64,000 bases of DNA from Allgaiera indica (GTDB taxonomy: Bacteria; Pseudomonadota; Alphaproteobacteria; Rhodobacterales; Rhodobacteraceae). Shown here in pieces: positions 43,530 to 50,612 of this stretch (position 1 is its first letter; every line of letters begins with the position of its first letter). The stretch spans positions 173,212 through 237,211 of the forward strand of contig NZ_FNOB01000003.1 of assembly GCF_900106675.1 (NCBI RefSeq), in the 5' to 3' direction. The notes under the pieces were generated by a model that saw only the letters and a program-made list of their open reading frames with translations, made no database searches and was not told the DNA's origin. The translations under genes and the position numbers were made by a program.

Positions 43530-43754
43530 GACCGCAGACTGGGGCCGGGCGCGGGAATTGTCCATGCCGCGCGACGGAGGGAGCACGATGGACGCGCGGG
43601 TTGCGTGGGGCGCGGGCGGCGACGGATCGTCGCGCCCGTCGCCCAATTTGCGGGCAACGGCGGGTGCGCACGCGGCTTGTGCATCTGAGCACTCGACGCC
43701 CCGGGCCGCGCGGCCTACATTCGGCGCCGATACAATAAGACAAGAGGGCATCGC

Positions 43755-44543
43755 ATGACACGTCCGGTGGTCGGGATCATCGGCAACGCCAGTGTGGTTC
43801 GCGAAAACTATCACGTCCACGCAGCCGGCACGATGAACATCGAGGCCATCGCCCATGTGGCCGATTGCGTGCCGCTGGTGGTGCCCGCCGATCCCGCCTT
43901 TATGTCCACCGAGGAACTGATGGAGGCCTGCGACGGCTTCTTGCTGACCGGTGGGCGCGCGAATGTTCACCCGTCCGAATATGGCGAGGAAGAGACCCCG
44001 GCCCATGGTACCTTCGACCGTGGCCGCGACGGGGTGACCCTGCCGCTGGTGCGCGCCTGCATCAGCCATGGCCAGCCGGTTTTTGGCGTCTGCCGCGGCT
44101 TTCAGGAGGTGAACGTGGCGATGGGCGGATCGCTTTACCCCGAGATCCGCGATCTGCCCGGGCGGATGAACCACCGCATGCCGCCCGACGGCACGATCGA
44201 GGAGAAATTCGCCCTGCGCCATGAGGTGCGTTTCACCCCCGGCGGACCCTTCGCGCGGCTGATGGGGGCCGAGGCGGTGATGACCAACACGCTGCACGGC
44301 CAGGGAATAAAGAAGCCGGGCCCGCGGGTGGTCATCGACGGCATCGCCCCCGACGGCACGCCCGAGGCGACCTATATCGAGGGCGCGCCGGGCTTTTCGC
44401 TCGCCGTGCAATGGCACCCGGAATACAATGCCGCGAACGACCCGGTGTCGCGCAAGCTGTTCACCGCCTTCGGTGATGCGGTGCGCGCCTTTGCCGCCGG
44501 GCGGCATGCAGCCGACAGTTCGGCCGTGCGGCGACTGGCCTGA
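43755..44543 (+). CDS. Gamma-glutamyl-gamma-aminobutyrate hydrolase family protein
   Basis: A 262-residue class I glutamine-amidotransferase-like hydrolase (peptidase C26, PuuD-like). Catalytic Cys is in FGVCRGFQEVNVAMGG, and the His/Glu pair in LAVQWHPEYN. In the Puu pathway it releases GABA from gamma-glutamyl-GABA; no other Puu genes are near, so a different gamma-glutamyl amide may be the substrate. ATG 43755 begins after GAGGGCATCGC. It is followed after 13 bp by a lyxose-isomerase-like gene. Confidence 0.88.
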   Translation: MTRPVVGIIGNASVVRENYHVHAAGTMNIEAIAHVADCVPLVVPADPAFMSTEELMEACDGFLLTGGRANVHPSEYGEEETPAHGTFDRGRDGVTLPLVRACISHGQPVFGVCRGFQEVNVAMGGSLYPEIRDLPGRMNHRMPPDGTIEEKFALRHEVRFTPGGPFARLMGAEAVMTNTLHGQGIKKPGPRVVIDGIAPDGTPEATYIEGAPGFSLAVQWHPEYNAANDPVSRKLFTAFGDAVRAFAAGRHAADSSAVRRLA

Positions 44544-44556
44544 GGATGACCCAAGG

Positions 44557-45243
44557 ATGAAACGCAGTCAGATCAACGGGATCATGGCGGAGGCGGCGGA
44601 AATGATCCGTCGCTTCGGTTTCGTGCTGCCGCCCTTCGCCTGGTGGACCCCCGACGAATTTCGCGCCCGAAGCACCGCCGCCGCGGGGATCATCCGCGCG
44701 GGTCTGGGCTGGGACATCACCGATTACGGTCAGGGCAGGTTCGACGCGCTGGGGCTGTTTCTTTTTACCCTGCGCAACGGCGAACTGGACGATCTGCGCG
44801 CGGGGCAGGGCATGTGCTATGCCGAGAAGCTGCTGATCTCGCGCCGCGACCAGATCTCGCCCATGCACCGCCACGTCGTGAAGGCCGAGGACATCATCAA
44901 CCGCGGCGGCGCGACGCTGGCGGTGGAGCTTTACGGCTCGGACGCCGGGGGCGGGTTCGACGCCGGGGCCGGCGGCCGGGTGCGCTGCGACGGGATCTGG
45001 CGCGATTTCGCCCCGGGCGAGGTGCTGATGCTGGCACCGGGCGAGAGCGTGACGCTGATGCCGGGCGACTGGCACGCGTTTTGGGGCGAGGGCGGCGACG
45101 TGCTGATCGGCGAGGTCTCGACGGTCAACGACGATCGCACCGACAACGTCTTCCGCGATCCGATCGGACGGTTCTCGGAGGTCGAGGAGGACGTGGCGCC
45201 GGTGCATCTGCTGGTCAGCGATTACGAGCGCTGGCTGGGCTGA
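44557..45243 (+). CDS. D-lyxose isomerase-family cupin
   Basis: A 228-residue cupin resembling D-lyxose ketol-isomerase. Metal ligands would be the two His of PMHRHVVKAEDI, Glu in LAVELYGS and His in PGDWHAFWGEG. YAEKLLISRRDQISPMHRH is the family motif. It interconverts an aldose and ketose. ATG 44557 follows AAGGATG; its overlap with the neighbouring gene's promoter region is small. Coupled in an operon with a PuuD-like amidase, an unusual combination. No sugar kinase or transporter is adjacent. Confidence 0.8.
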   Translation: MKRSQINGIMAEAAEMIRRFGFVLPPFAWWTPDEFRARSTAAAGIIRAGLGWDITDYGQGRFDALGLFLFTLRNGELDDLRAGQGMCYAEKLLISRRDQISPMHRHVVKAEDIINRGGATLAVELYGSDAGGGFDAGAGGRVRCDGIWRDFAPGEVLMLAPGESVTLMPGDWHAFWGEGGDVLIGEVSTVNDDRTDNVFRDPIGRFSEVEEDVAPVHLLVSDYERWLG

Positions 45244-45286
45244 GAGGCCGGCGGCGGGGGGCTGTCTGCCCCCCTGCGCCCCCCGA

Positions 45287-45309
45287 GAGTATTTTTGCCA
45301 AGATGAAGG
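45287..45309 (+). repeat. Dispersed intergenic repeat, copy D
   Basis: GAG followed by TATTTTTGCCAAGATGAAGG, just before the stop of the convergent GNAT gene. C-rich/G-rich arms (45256-45284) before it could fold as a hairpin. Confidence 0.75.
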
Positions 45310-45311
45310 GC

Positions 45312-45785
45312 CTAGAGGGTCTTGCTCATGCGGAAATTCTCGATCCGCACGCCGCGGCGCTCGATCTGCTGCGGGGCGTCGACCTGCCAGCCGCGCCGCG
45401 CGAAGAAGGCGCGCGAGAAATGGCTGGCCTCGCTGGTCAGGTGCGCGAGGCCGAGGGCGCGGGCGGCGGCCTCGATCCTGTCGTAGAGTTGCCCGGCAAG
45501 GCCTGTGCCCATGCGCTCGGGGGCGACGAAGGCCATGTCGAGATAGCCGTCTTTGCGCAGCGACATGAAGCCTTGGAGCGCGCCGTCCTCCTCGGCCAGC
45601 CAGGTGATTTCCTCGGCCAGCTTCGCGGCGAGGCGGGGCAGGACCTCGGGCGGGGGCACCCGCCACGGCGCCCAGGCGGCGCGCTGTTCCTCGGTGTAGC
45701 GGCTGGCCGCGCCCTCGTGCACCGCGCGAAAGAAGAGCGCGCCGCAGGCGGGCGCGTCGGTTTCGCGAAAGCGGCGGAATTCCAT
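45312..45785 (-). CDS. GNAT-family N-acetyltransferase
   Basis: A 157-residue acetyltransferase. The acetyl-CoA-binding loop is VAPERMGTGLAGQLYDR, a form of RxxGxG/A; HLTSEASHFSRAFFARRGW is motif B, as in ElaA/YafP types. Substrate unknown. GAGGAC precedes ATG 45785. It follows kynureninase by 12 bp and may share its operon. Confidence 0.85.
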   Translation of the reverse strand: MEFRRFRETDAPACGALFFRAVHEGAASRYTEEQRAAWAPWRVPPPEVLPRLAAKLAEEITWLAEEDGALQGFMSLRKDGYLDMAFVAPERMGTGLAGQLYDRIEAAARALGLAHLTSEASHFSRAFFARRGWQVDAPQQIERRGVRIENFRMSKTL

Positions 45786-45797
45786 TCCGGGTCCTCC

Positions 45798-46994
45798 TCA
45801 GGTCACGCGGGCGCGGGTCTTGTATTCCGGTCGGTCCCAGAGAGTGCCGTCCATGACATCGCCGAGGATCTTCACCGCGCCCTCGACCTCTGCGAGGCCT
45901 ATATAGAGCGGGGTGAAGCCGAAGCGCAGGATGTCGGGGGCGCGGAAATCGCCGATCACGCCGCGGGCGATCAGCGCCTGCATGATCGCGTAGCCTTCCG
46001 GGTGGCGGAAGCTGACCTGGCTGCCGCGCCGTTCCGGGTCGCGCGGCGAGGCGAGGGCGAGGGTGGGGCAGCGGGCCTCGACCCCGGCGATGAAGGCTTC
46101 GGACAGTTCGATCGCGCGGGCGCGGACATCGGCGATGTCGGCCATGTCCCAGACGTCGAGCGCGGCCTCGAGCGCGGCGAGTTGCAGGATCGGCGGCGTG
46201 CCGACGCGCATCCGCTCGACCCCTGGCGCGGGGCGGTAGTCGAGGTCGAAGGCGAAGGGGGCCTCGTGCCCGAGCCAGCCCGAGAGCGCGGGGCGCGCGG
46301 TGTCGGCCAGGGCAGGGGCGACATAGATGAAGGCCGGGCCGCCGGGGCCGGAATTGAGGTATTTGTAGGTGCAGCCCACCGCGAAATCGGCGCCGCCCTT
46401 CGTCACGTCCACCGGCAGCGCGCCGGCGGAATGGGCCAGGTCCCAGATCGCCAGCGCGCCTGCCTGATGCGCGCGGCGGGTCAGGGCGGGCATGTCATGG
46501 CGCCGCCCGGTGCGGTAGTCGACCTCGGTCAGCAGGGTGACGGCGATCTCTTCGGTGATCGCGTCCGCGACCTTCTCGGGGGGGACGGTGCGCAATTCGT
46601 AAGCCCCACCCAGCATCCGCGCCAGACCCTCGGCGATGTAGAGGTCGGAGGGGAAGTTGCCGGTGTCCGACAGGATCACCCGGCGGTCGGGCCGCAGCGC
46701 CAGCGCCGAGGCCAGCGCCTGATGGACCTTGATCGACAGCGTGTCGCCCATCACCACGCTGCCCGGCGGCGCGCCGATCAGCCGTGCGATGCGGTCGCCC
46801 ACGCGCGAGGGCAGCGCCATCCAGCCGGCGCGGTTCCAGCCGGTGATCAGCATCTCGCCCCATTCCTCGGTCACCGTGCGGGCCAGCCGGGCGGCCGCCG
46901 CCTTGGGCAGCGGACCCAGCGAATTGCCGTCAAGGTAGATCACCCCCTCGGGCAGATGGAACATGGCGCGGGTGGCGGCGAAATCTGTACGCAT
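45798..46994 (-). CDS. kynU: Kynureninase
   Basis: A 398-residue PLP enzyme. It begins IYLDGNSLGPLP, typical of kynureninases. The PLP Lys is in GCTYKYLNSGPGG, with the Asp in LAIWDLAHSAGAL. It cleaves kynurenine to anthranilate and alanine, part of tryptophan breakdown. No other kyn genes lie nearby. ATG 46994 has AAGGAGAC before it. The gene is divergent from the outer-membrane protein at 47424. Confidence 0.94.
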   Translation of the reverse strand: MRTDFAATRAMFHLPEGVIYLDGNSLGPLPKAAAARLARTVTEEWGEMLITGWNRAGWMALPSRVGDRIARLIGAPPGSVVMGDTLSIKVHQALASALALRPDRRVILSDTGNFPSDLYIAEGLARMLGGAYELRTVPPEKVADAITEEIAVTLLTEVDYRTGRRHDMPALTRRAHQAGALAIWDLAHSAGALPVDVTKGGADFAVGCTYKYLNSGPGGPAFIYVAPALADTARPALSGWLGHEAPFAFDLDYRPAPGVERMRVGTPPILQLAALEAALDVWDMADIADVRARAIELSEAFIAGVEARCPTLALASPRDPERRGSQVSFRHPEGYAIMQALIARGVIGDFRAPDILRFGFTPLYIGLAEVEGAVKILGDVMDGTLWDRPEYKTRARVT

Positions 46995-47423
46995 CGCGGT
47001 CTCCTTCCTCTGTTTCTCTGTGACCGAGGGGCAAGGGGGCTTCAAGCCCGAAAACCGCGGGCGTCAGGGCGAAGATCTGCCCCTTGGCCCTGCGTGCCGG
47101 GCGGCTTTCCAAGGTGCGGCGACGGTCCTGAATGGCGCGGTGCGGCGGCAAGAGAGCTATCCCGGCGAGGATCGGCGGTGCCCGAGGCGGATCGGCAAGG
47201 GGGCCGGCGCGGCCCCGCTCGGCGGAATACCAACAAGGTTCTGGAAAATCGGCAATTTTCCGCCTGCTTTGATCACCGGAAATGCGCGAAATTTCACTCA
47301 GTGGTGATACCCCCCTTGGAACCGGACCAGTTCAACCCACGTTTCCGGACAACGTTGCAGACATCTGCAGCGCCCCGAGCCGTCCGGGCAGTGGCGGTCG
47401 GAAAAAAGTGTATGGAGACAGAG
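46995..47423. other. 429-bp divergent control region between kynU and outer-membrane gene
   Basis: No gene is apparent. An A/T-rich stretch at 47225-47300 contains the hairpin GAAAAT-CGGC-AATTTTC and is the likely promoter region of the outer-membrane protein; a leader of about 100 bases would follow. Confidence 0.45.
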
Positions 47424-48020
47424 ATGAAAAAGTTCGTGGCACTCAGCGCCGTCAGCCTTCTTGCAGCCGCCCCCGCTTTTGCCGGCGGAATGGCCGAACC
47501 GGTCCAGCAACCGGCCCCCGTCGTCGTGACGCCCCCCGCCCCGGCGATGCCGGACTGGACCGGCTTCTATGGCGGCGTGAACCTCGGTTACGGCCATACC
47601 ACGGCTTCGGGCGGCGGTGTCAGCGGCCATAGCGGCGCGCTCTATGGCGCCCAGGTCGGCTATCTTCAGGATTTCGGGAACTGGGTCGCCGGCGGCGAGC
47701 TGGGCTATGACGGCACCAACATGAAGCTGTCGGGCGGCGGCAAGGTGAACCACCTGGCCCGGCTTGAGCTGAAGGCCGGTCCGAAGTTCGGTCGCGCCTT
47801 CACCTATCTCGCCCTCGGCGCCGGCCAGACCAAGGCCAACATCGGCGGCAATTCCTATACCAAGAGCGGCTATTTCGGCGGCATCGGCATGGATTACAAG
47901 ATCGACCACAGCTGGAGCGTCGGCGGCCAGGTGCTGTCCTACCGCTTCAACAACGTGGGCGGCACCGGTACGGATCTGAAGCCGACCACCGCGACGATCA
48001 ACGTGTCCTACCACTTCTGA
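47424..48020 (+). CDS. Outer-membrane beta-barrel protein (Omp25/porin-like)
   Basis: A 198-residue exported protein. Signal peptide MKKFVALSAVSLLAAAPAFA (residues 1-20), a short Pro-rich linker, and an eight-stranded barrel pattern: DWTGFYGGVNLGYGHTTASG at the start and ATINVSYHF with terminal Phe. This resembles alphaproteobacterial Omp25/Omp31 surface proteins. ATG 47424 has GGAGACAG upstream; 47412 is an earlier in-frame ATG that contains that site and is rejected. A strong terminator follows. Confidence 0.9.
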   Translation: MKKFVALSAVSLLAAAPAFAGGMAEPVQQPAPVVVTPPAPAMPDWTGFYGGVNLGYGHTTASGGGVSGHSGALYGAQVGYLQDFGNWVAGGELGYDGTNMKLSGGGKVNHLARLELKAGPKFGRAFTYLALGAGQTKANIGGNSYTKSGYFGGIGMDYKIDHSWSVGGQVLSYRFNNVGGTGTDLKPTTATINVSYHF

Positions 48021-48043
48021 TCGCGTCCGCGCGCAACCAGGAA

Positions 48044-48071
48044 GGCGGGTCCCGCGGGGGCCCGCCTTTTT
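48044..48071 (+). terminator. Intrinsic terminator after the outer-membrane protein gene
   Basis: Ten-base stem GGCGGGTCCC / GGGGCCCGCC (one G-U pair) with a three-base loop, followed by TTTTTC. It lies 24 bp after the stop codon. Confidence 0.9.
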
Positions 48072-48153
48072 CGTTGCGTGCAGTGGCGATGGTGGCTTGC
48101 TGCGCCTGCGCAAAGCGTCGAACCTGGCAGCAGGCCATGGGGGCGGGGGCAGG

Positions 48154-48780
48154 ATGGTAGAGCTTCTTCTTTACGGACATCCCGACTCGGGCCACGCGTG
48201 CAAAGTGGCCGCGACGCTGGCGCTTGCGGGGTTGGCGCACCGCGTCGAACGGGTCGATATCTGGGCCGCGCCCCAGACCCGGCCCGCCGATTTCCTGGCG
48301 GCCAACCCGGCGGTCGAGGTTCCGGTCCTGATGATCGACGGACAGTCGCATGTGCAATCCGGCGCGATCTTGCTGGAGATCGCCACGCGCTGGCATTGCC
48401 TGGGTGGTGAGAGCACCGCGGGCCTGCGGCGCGGCCGCGAGCTGCTGCTGTGGGAGGCGAACCGGATCGGCATGTGCCTGCCGCAGCTGGTCGCGGCGCG
48501 CGGTCCCGGGCGGCGGGCCTTCGCGCCCGAGGTGGTCGCCTGGCTCGTGGGCCGCTATGCGGCGGATCGCACGCGGTTCGATCTGTTGCTGGGGGACGGG
48601 CCGTTCTTTCATGGCGACGCGCCCGGGATCGGCGATTGCGCGATCTGGGGCTATGCCCAGTGGACCGACAGGGCCGGTGTCGCGCCAAGCCCGGCGATGG
48701 CCGCCTGGCAGGCGCGGATGCGCGCCTTGCCCGCGATGCGCAGCCCCGAGGGCTTCTTTCCCGACGCGGCCCCTGCCTGA
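48154..48780 (+). CDS. Glutathione S-transferase family protein
   Basis: A 208-residue thioredoxin-fold protein. N-terminal strand LLLYGHPDSGHACKVAATLAL with Ser as the possible catalytic residue, then NPAVEVPVLMIDGQSHVQSGAILLE, the glutathione-binding cis-Pro and Ser region. The C-terminal half is all-helical, with FFHGDAPGIGDCAIWGYAQW as GST C-domain. Actual glutathione use is not provable from sequence. ATG 48154 is selected over a start at 48097 that adds an atypical tail. Confidence 0.88.
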   Translation: MVELLLYGHPDSGHACKVAATLALAGLAHRVERVDIWAAPQTRPADFLAANPAVEVPVLMIDGQSHVQSGAILLEIATRWHCLGGESTAGLRRGRELLLWEANRIGMCLPQLVAARGPGRRAFAPEVVAWLVGRYAADRTRFDLLLGDGPFFHGDAPGIGDCAIWGYAQWTDRAGVAPSPAMAAWQARMRALPAMRSPEGFFPDAAPA

Positions 48781-48788
48781 CCGGCGGG

Positions 48789-50174
48789 TCAGCCAAGCAT
48801 CTCGCGCAGCACCCGGGCCACGCAGAACACGTCCTCGCGGGTGCAATCGAACTGGCCCACCTGCACGCGGATCACGAAGCGCCCCCGATGGCTGGTCTGG
48901 GTCAGATAGATGCGACCATCGGCGTTGATGCGGGTCAGAAGCGCCTCGGTCGCCGTGTCACCCGCGCGCAGGGCGAAGCTGAACAGCGACAGAGAGGGTT
49001 CGGTGACAATCTCGACCCCCGCCATGGGGCGGATCTCCTCGCACAATTCGCGCGCCCAGGCGACATGGTTGCGGATCCGGGCGCGCAAGCCTTCCAGCCC
49101 GTAGGCGCGTAGCAGGAACCACAGTTTCAGCGCCCGGAAGCGTCGGCCCAGCGGCACCGTCCATTCGTTGAAATTCACCACCTCGTCATGTTCGAGGGTC
49201 TGCAGGTATTCGGGACGCAGGCTGAGGCTGCGCACCTGCGGCGCCGGGTCCGCCAGGAATTGCACCGCGCAGTCGAATTGCGCGCCCAGCCATTTGTGCG
49301 GGTTAAAGACCAGACTGTCGGCGCCGTCGATCCCGTCCCAGAGCGGGCGGAATTCGGGGCAGATCATTGCCGAACCGGCCCAGGCGGCATCGACATGGCT
49401 ATACAGCCCCTCGGCGCGGGCGACCTGCAGGCAATCGCCGATCCGGTCGAAGGCGCCGACCGAGGTGCCCCCCGCCACCAGAACGACGCCCGCGGGCAGG
49501 TGTCCCGCGGCGCGGTCGGCGGCGATCGCCCCGGCCAGCGCGCCGGGTTTCATCGCGCCGCGCCCGTCGGTGGCCACGCGCACCAGGTTGTCCTGGCCGA
49601 TCCCGGCGACCCGCACCGCCTTGTCGACCGAGGAATGCGCCTCGGTCCCGGCATAGATCCGCAGCCGCGGCCCGCCCGACAGGCCCTTTTGCAGCCCCTC
49701 CCAGCCCAGCGCGCGCTCGCGCATCGTCAGCACCGCCGACAGCGTCGCGGTGGTGGCGCTGTCGTGGATCGTGCCGGTGAAATGATCGCCCAGGCCCAGG
49801 GCGCCGCGCAGCCAGACCATCATCACCTGCTCGATCTCGGTCGCGGCGGGAGAGGTCTGCCACAGCATTCCCTGCGCGGCGATCGCGTTGGTCAACTGTT
49901 CGGCCAGCATCGATGCGGGCGCGGCATTGGCCGGGAAGTAGGCGAAGAAGCGCGGATGCTGCCAATGGGTCAGCCCCGGCGGCACAATGCGTTCGAAATC
50001 GGCGAAGATCGTTTCCATCGGCTCGGGCGTTTCCGGGGCGGCGGCGGGAAGCTGCGCCGCGATATCGCCGGGGGCGGAGGCGGCGCGGACCGGCCGGTCG
50101 CGCAGGCCGGCGTGGTAGGCATGGGCCCAATCGGCGGCCCGCTTGGACCAGTCGCGCAAATCGTCGTGGTTCAT
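48789..50174 (-). CDS. PLP-dependent group II amino-acid decarboxylase (AADC-like)
   Basis: A 461-residue enzyme of the aromatic-L-amino-acid/DABA decarboxylase group. The PLP Lys is in VFNPHKWLGAQFDC, with the ring-stacking His at GTEAHSSVDKA. LTHWQHPRFFAYFPANA near the N-terminus is the substrate region. Likely substrates are tryptophan, tyrosine or phenylalanine, by family only. GAGGATC is before ATG 50174. Eight base pairs part its stop from the convergent GST gene. Confidence 0.9.
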   Translation of the reverse strand: MNHDDLRDWSKRAADWAHAYHAGLRDRPVRAASAPGDIAAQLPAAAPETPEPMETIFADFERIVPPGLTHWQHPRFFAYFPANAAPASMLAEQLTNAIAAQGMLWQTSPAATEIEQVMMVWLRGALGLGDHFTGTIHDSATTATLSAVLTMRERALGWEGLQKGLSGGPRLRIYAGTEAHSSVDKAVRVAGIGQDNLVRVATDGRGAMKPGALAGAIAADRAAGHLPAGVVLVAGGTSVGAFDRIGDCLQVARAEGLYSHVDAAWAGSAMICPEFRPLWDGIDGADSLVFNPHKWLGAQFDCAVQFLADPAPQVRSLSLRPEYLQTLEHDEVVNFNEWTVPLGRRFRALKLWFLLRAYGLEGLRARIRNHVAWARELCEEIRPMAGVEIVTEPSLSLFSFALRAGDTATEALLTRINADGRIYLTQTSHRGRFVIRVQVGQFDCTREDVFCVARVLREMLG

Positions 50175-50419
50175 GAGATCCTCCTTCGCGCCCGCACTTT
50201 GCTTGCGCGGCCGACCGGGGGCAAGGGGCGCGAGGGGCGGGCCGTGGACGGACAGCCCCGCACCGCGCATCATGAACAGGAATAATAATGCGACGCGCCG
50301 GTTTTATTGGGCACAAGGCCCCGACCTCGGCTATTGCGAAGCGAAAGGCCCGTGCGGCAAGAGGCAAAGGGAGGCGCGGAATGCAGCAACCGACAAGCCG
50401 TTTCGGCGCGCGCGGCCCG

Positions 50420-50563
50420 TCGCGCGCCGTTCCCATCTCGCGCCCCGCCCCAATCTCGCGCCCCGCCCCAATTTCGCGCGCCGCCCCAATCTCGCGCGCC
50501 GTCTGTCTCTCGCGTCCCGTCCCTCCTTCGCGTCCCGTCCCTGCGTTGCGCGCCGTCGCGCCG
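50420..50563. repeat. 18-bp tandem repeat, about eight units
   Basis: Units such as TCGCGCCCCGCCCCAATC repeat every 18 bp, starting at 50420, 50438, 50456, 50474, 50492, 50510, 50528 and 50546. Middle copies (2-4) are nearly identical, while outer ones drift (e.g. TCGCGTCCCGTCCCTCCT). All have a TCGCGYSCCG core. The array lies directly upstream of the CoA-transferase gene; being a multiple of three it keeps every frame open, but none looks like a real protein. Confidence 0.85.
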
Positions 50564-50612
50564 GGCCGCCGCAGCCATTCCAGACAGTGCAAGCGCCAGC
50601 CGGGAGACGCCC

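Noticed and set aside
50420..50563. CRISPR array
   Set aside because: Direct 18-bp tandem units without spacers; no cas genes.
50307..50612. N-terminal extension of the CoA-transferase encoding RAPPQ repeats
   Set aside because: Caused by the 18-bp tandem repeat staying in frame; a proper ribosome site and family start are at 50613.
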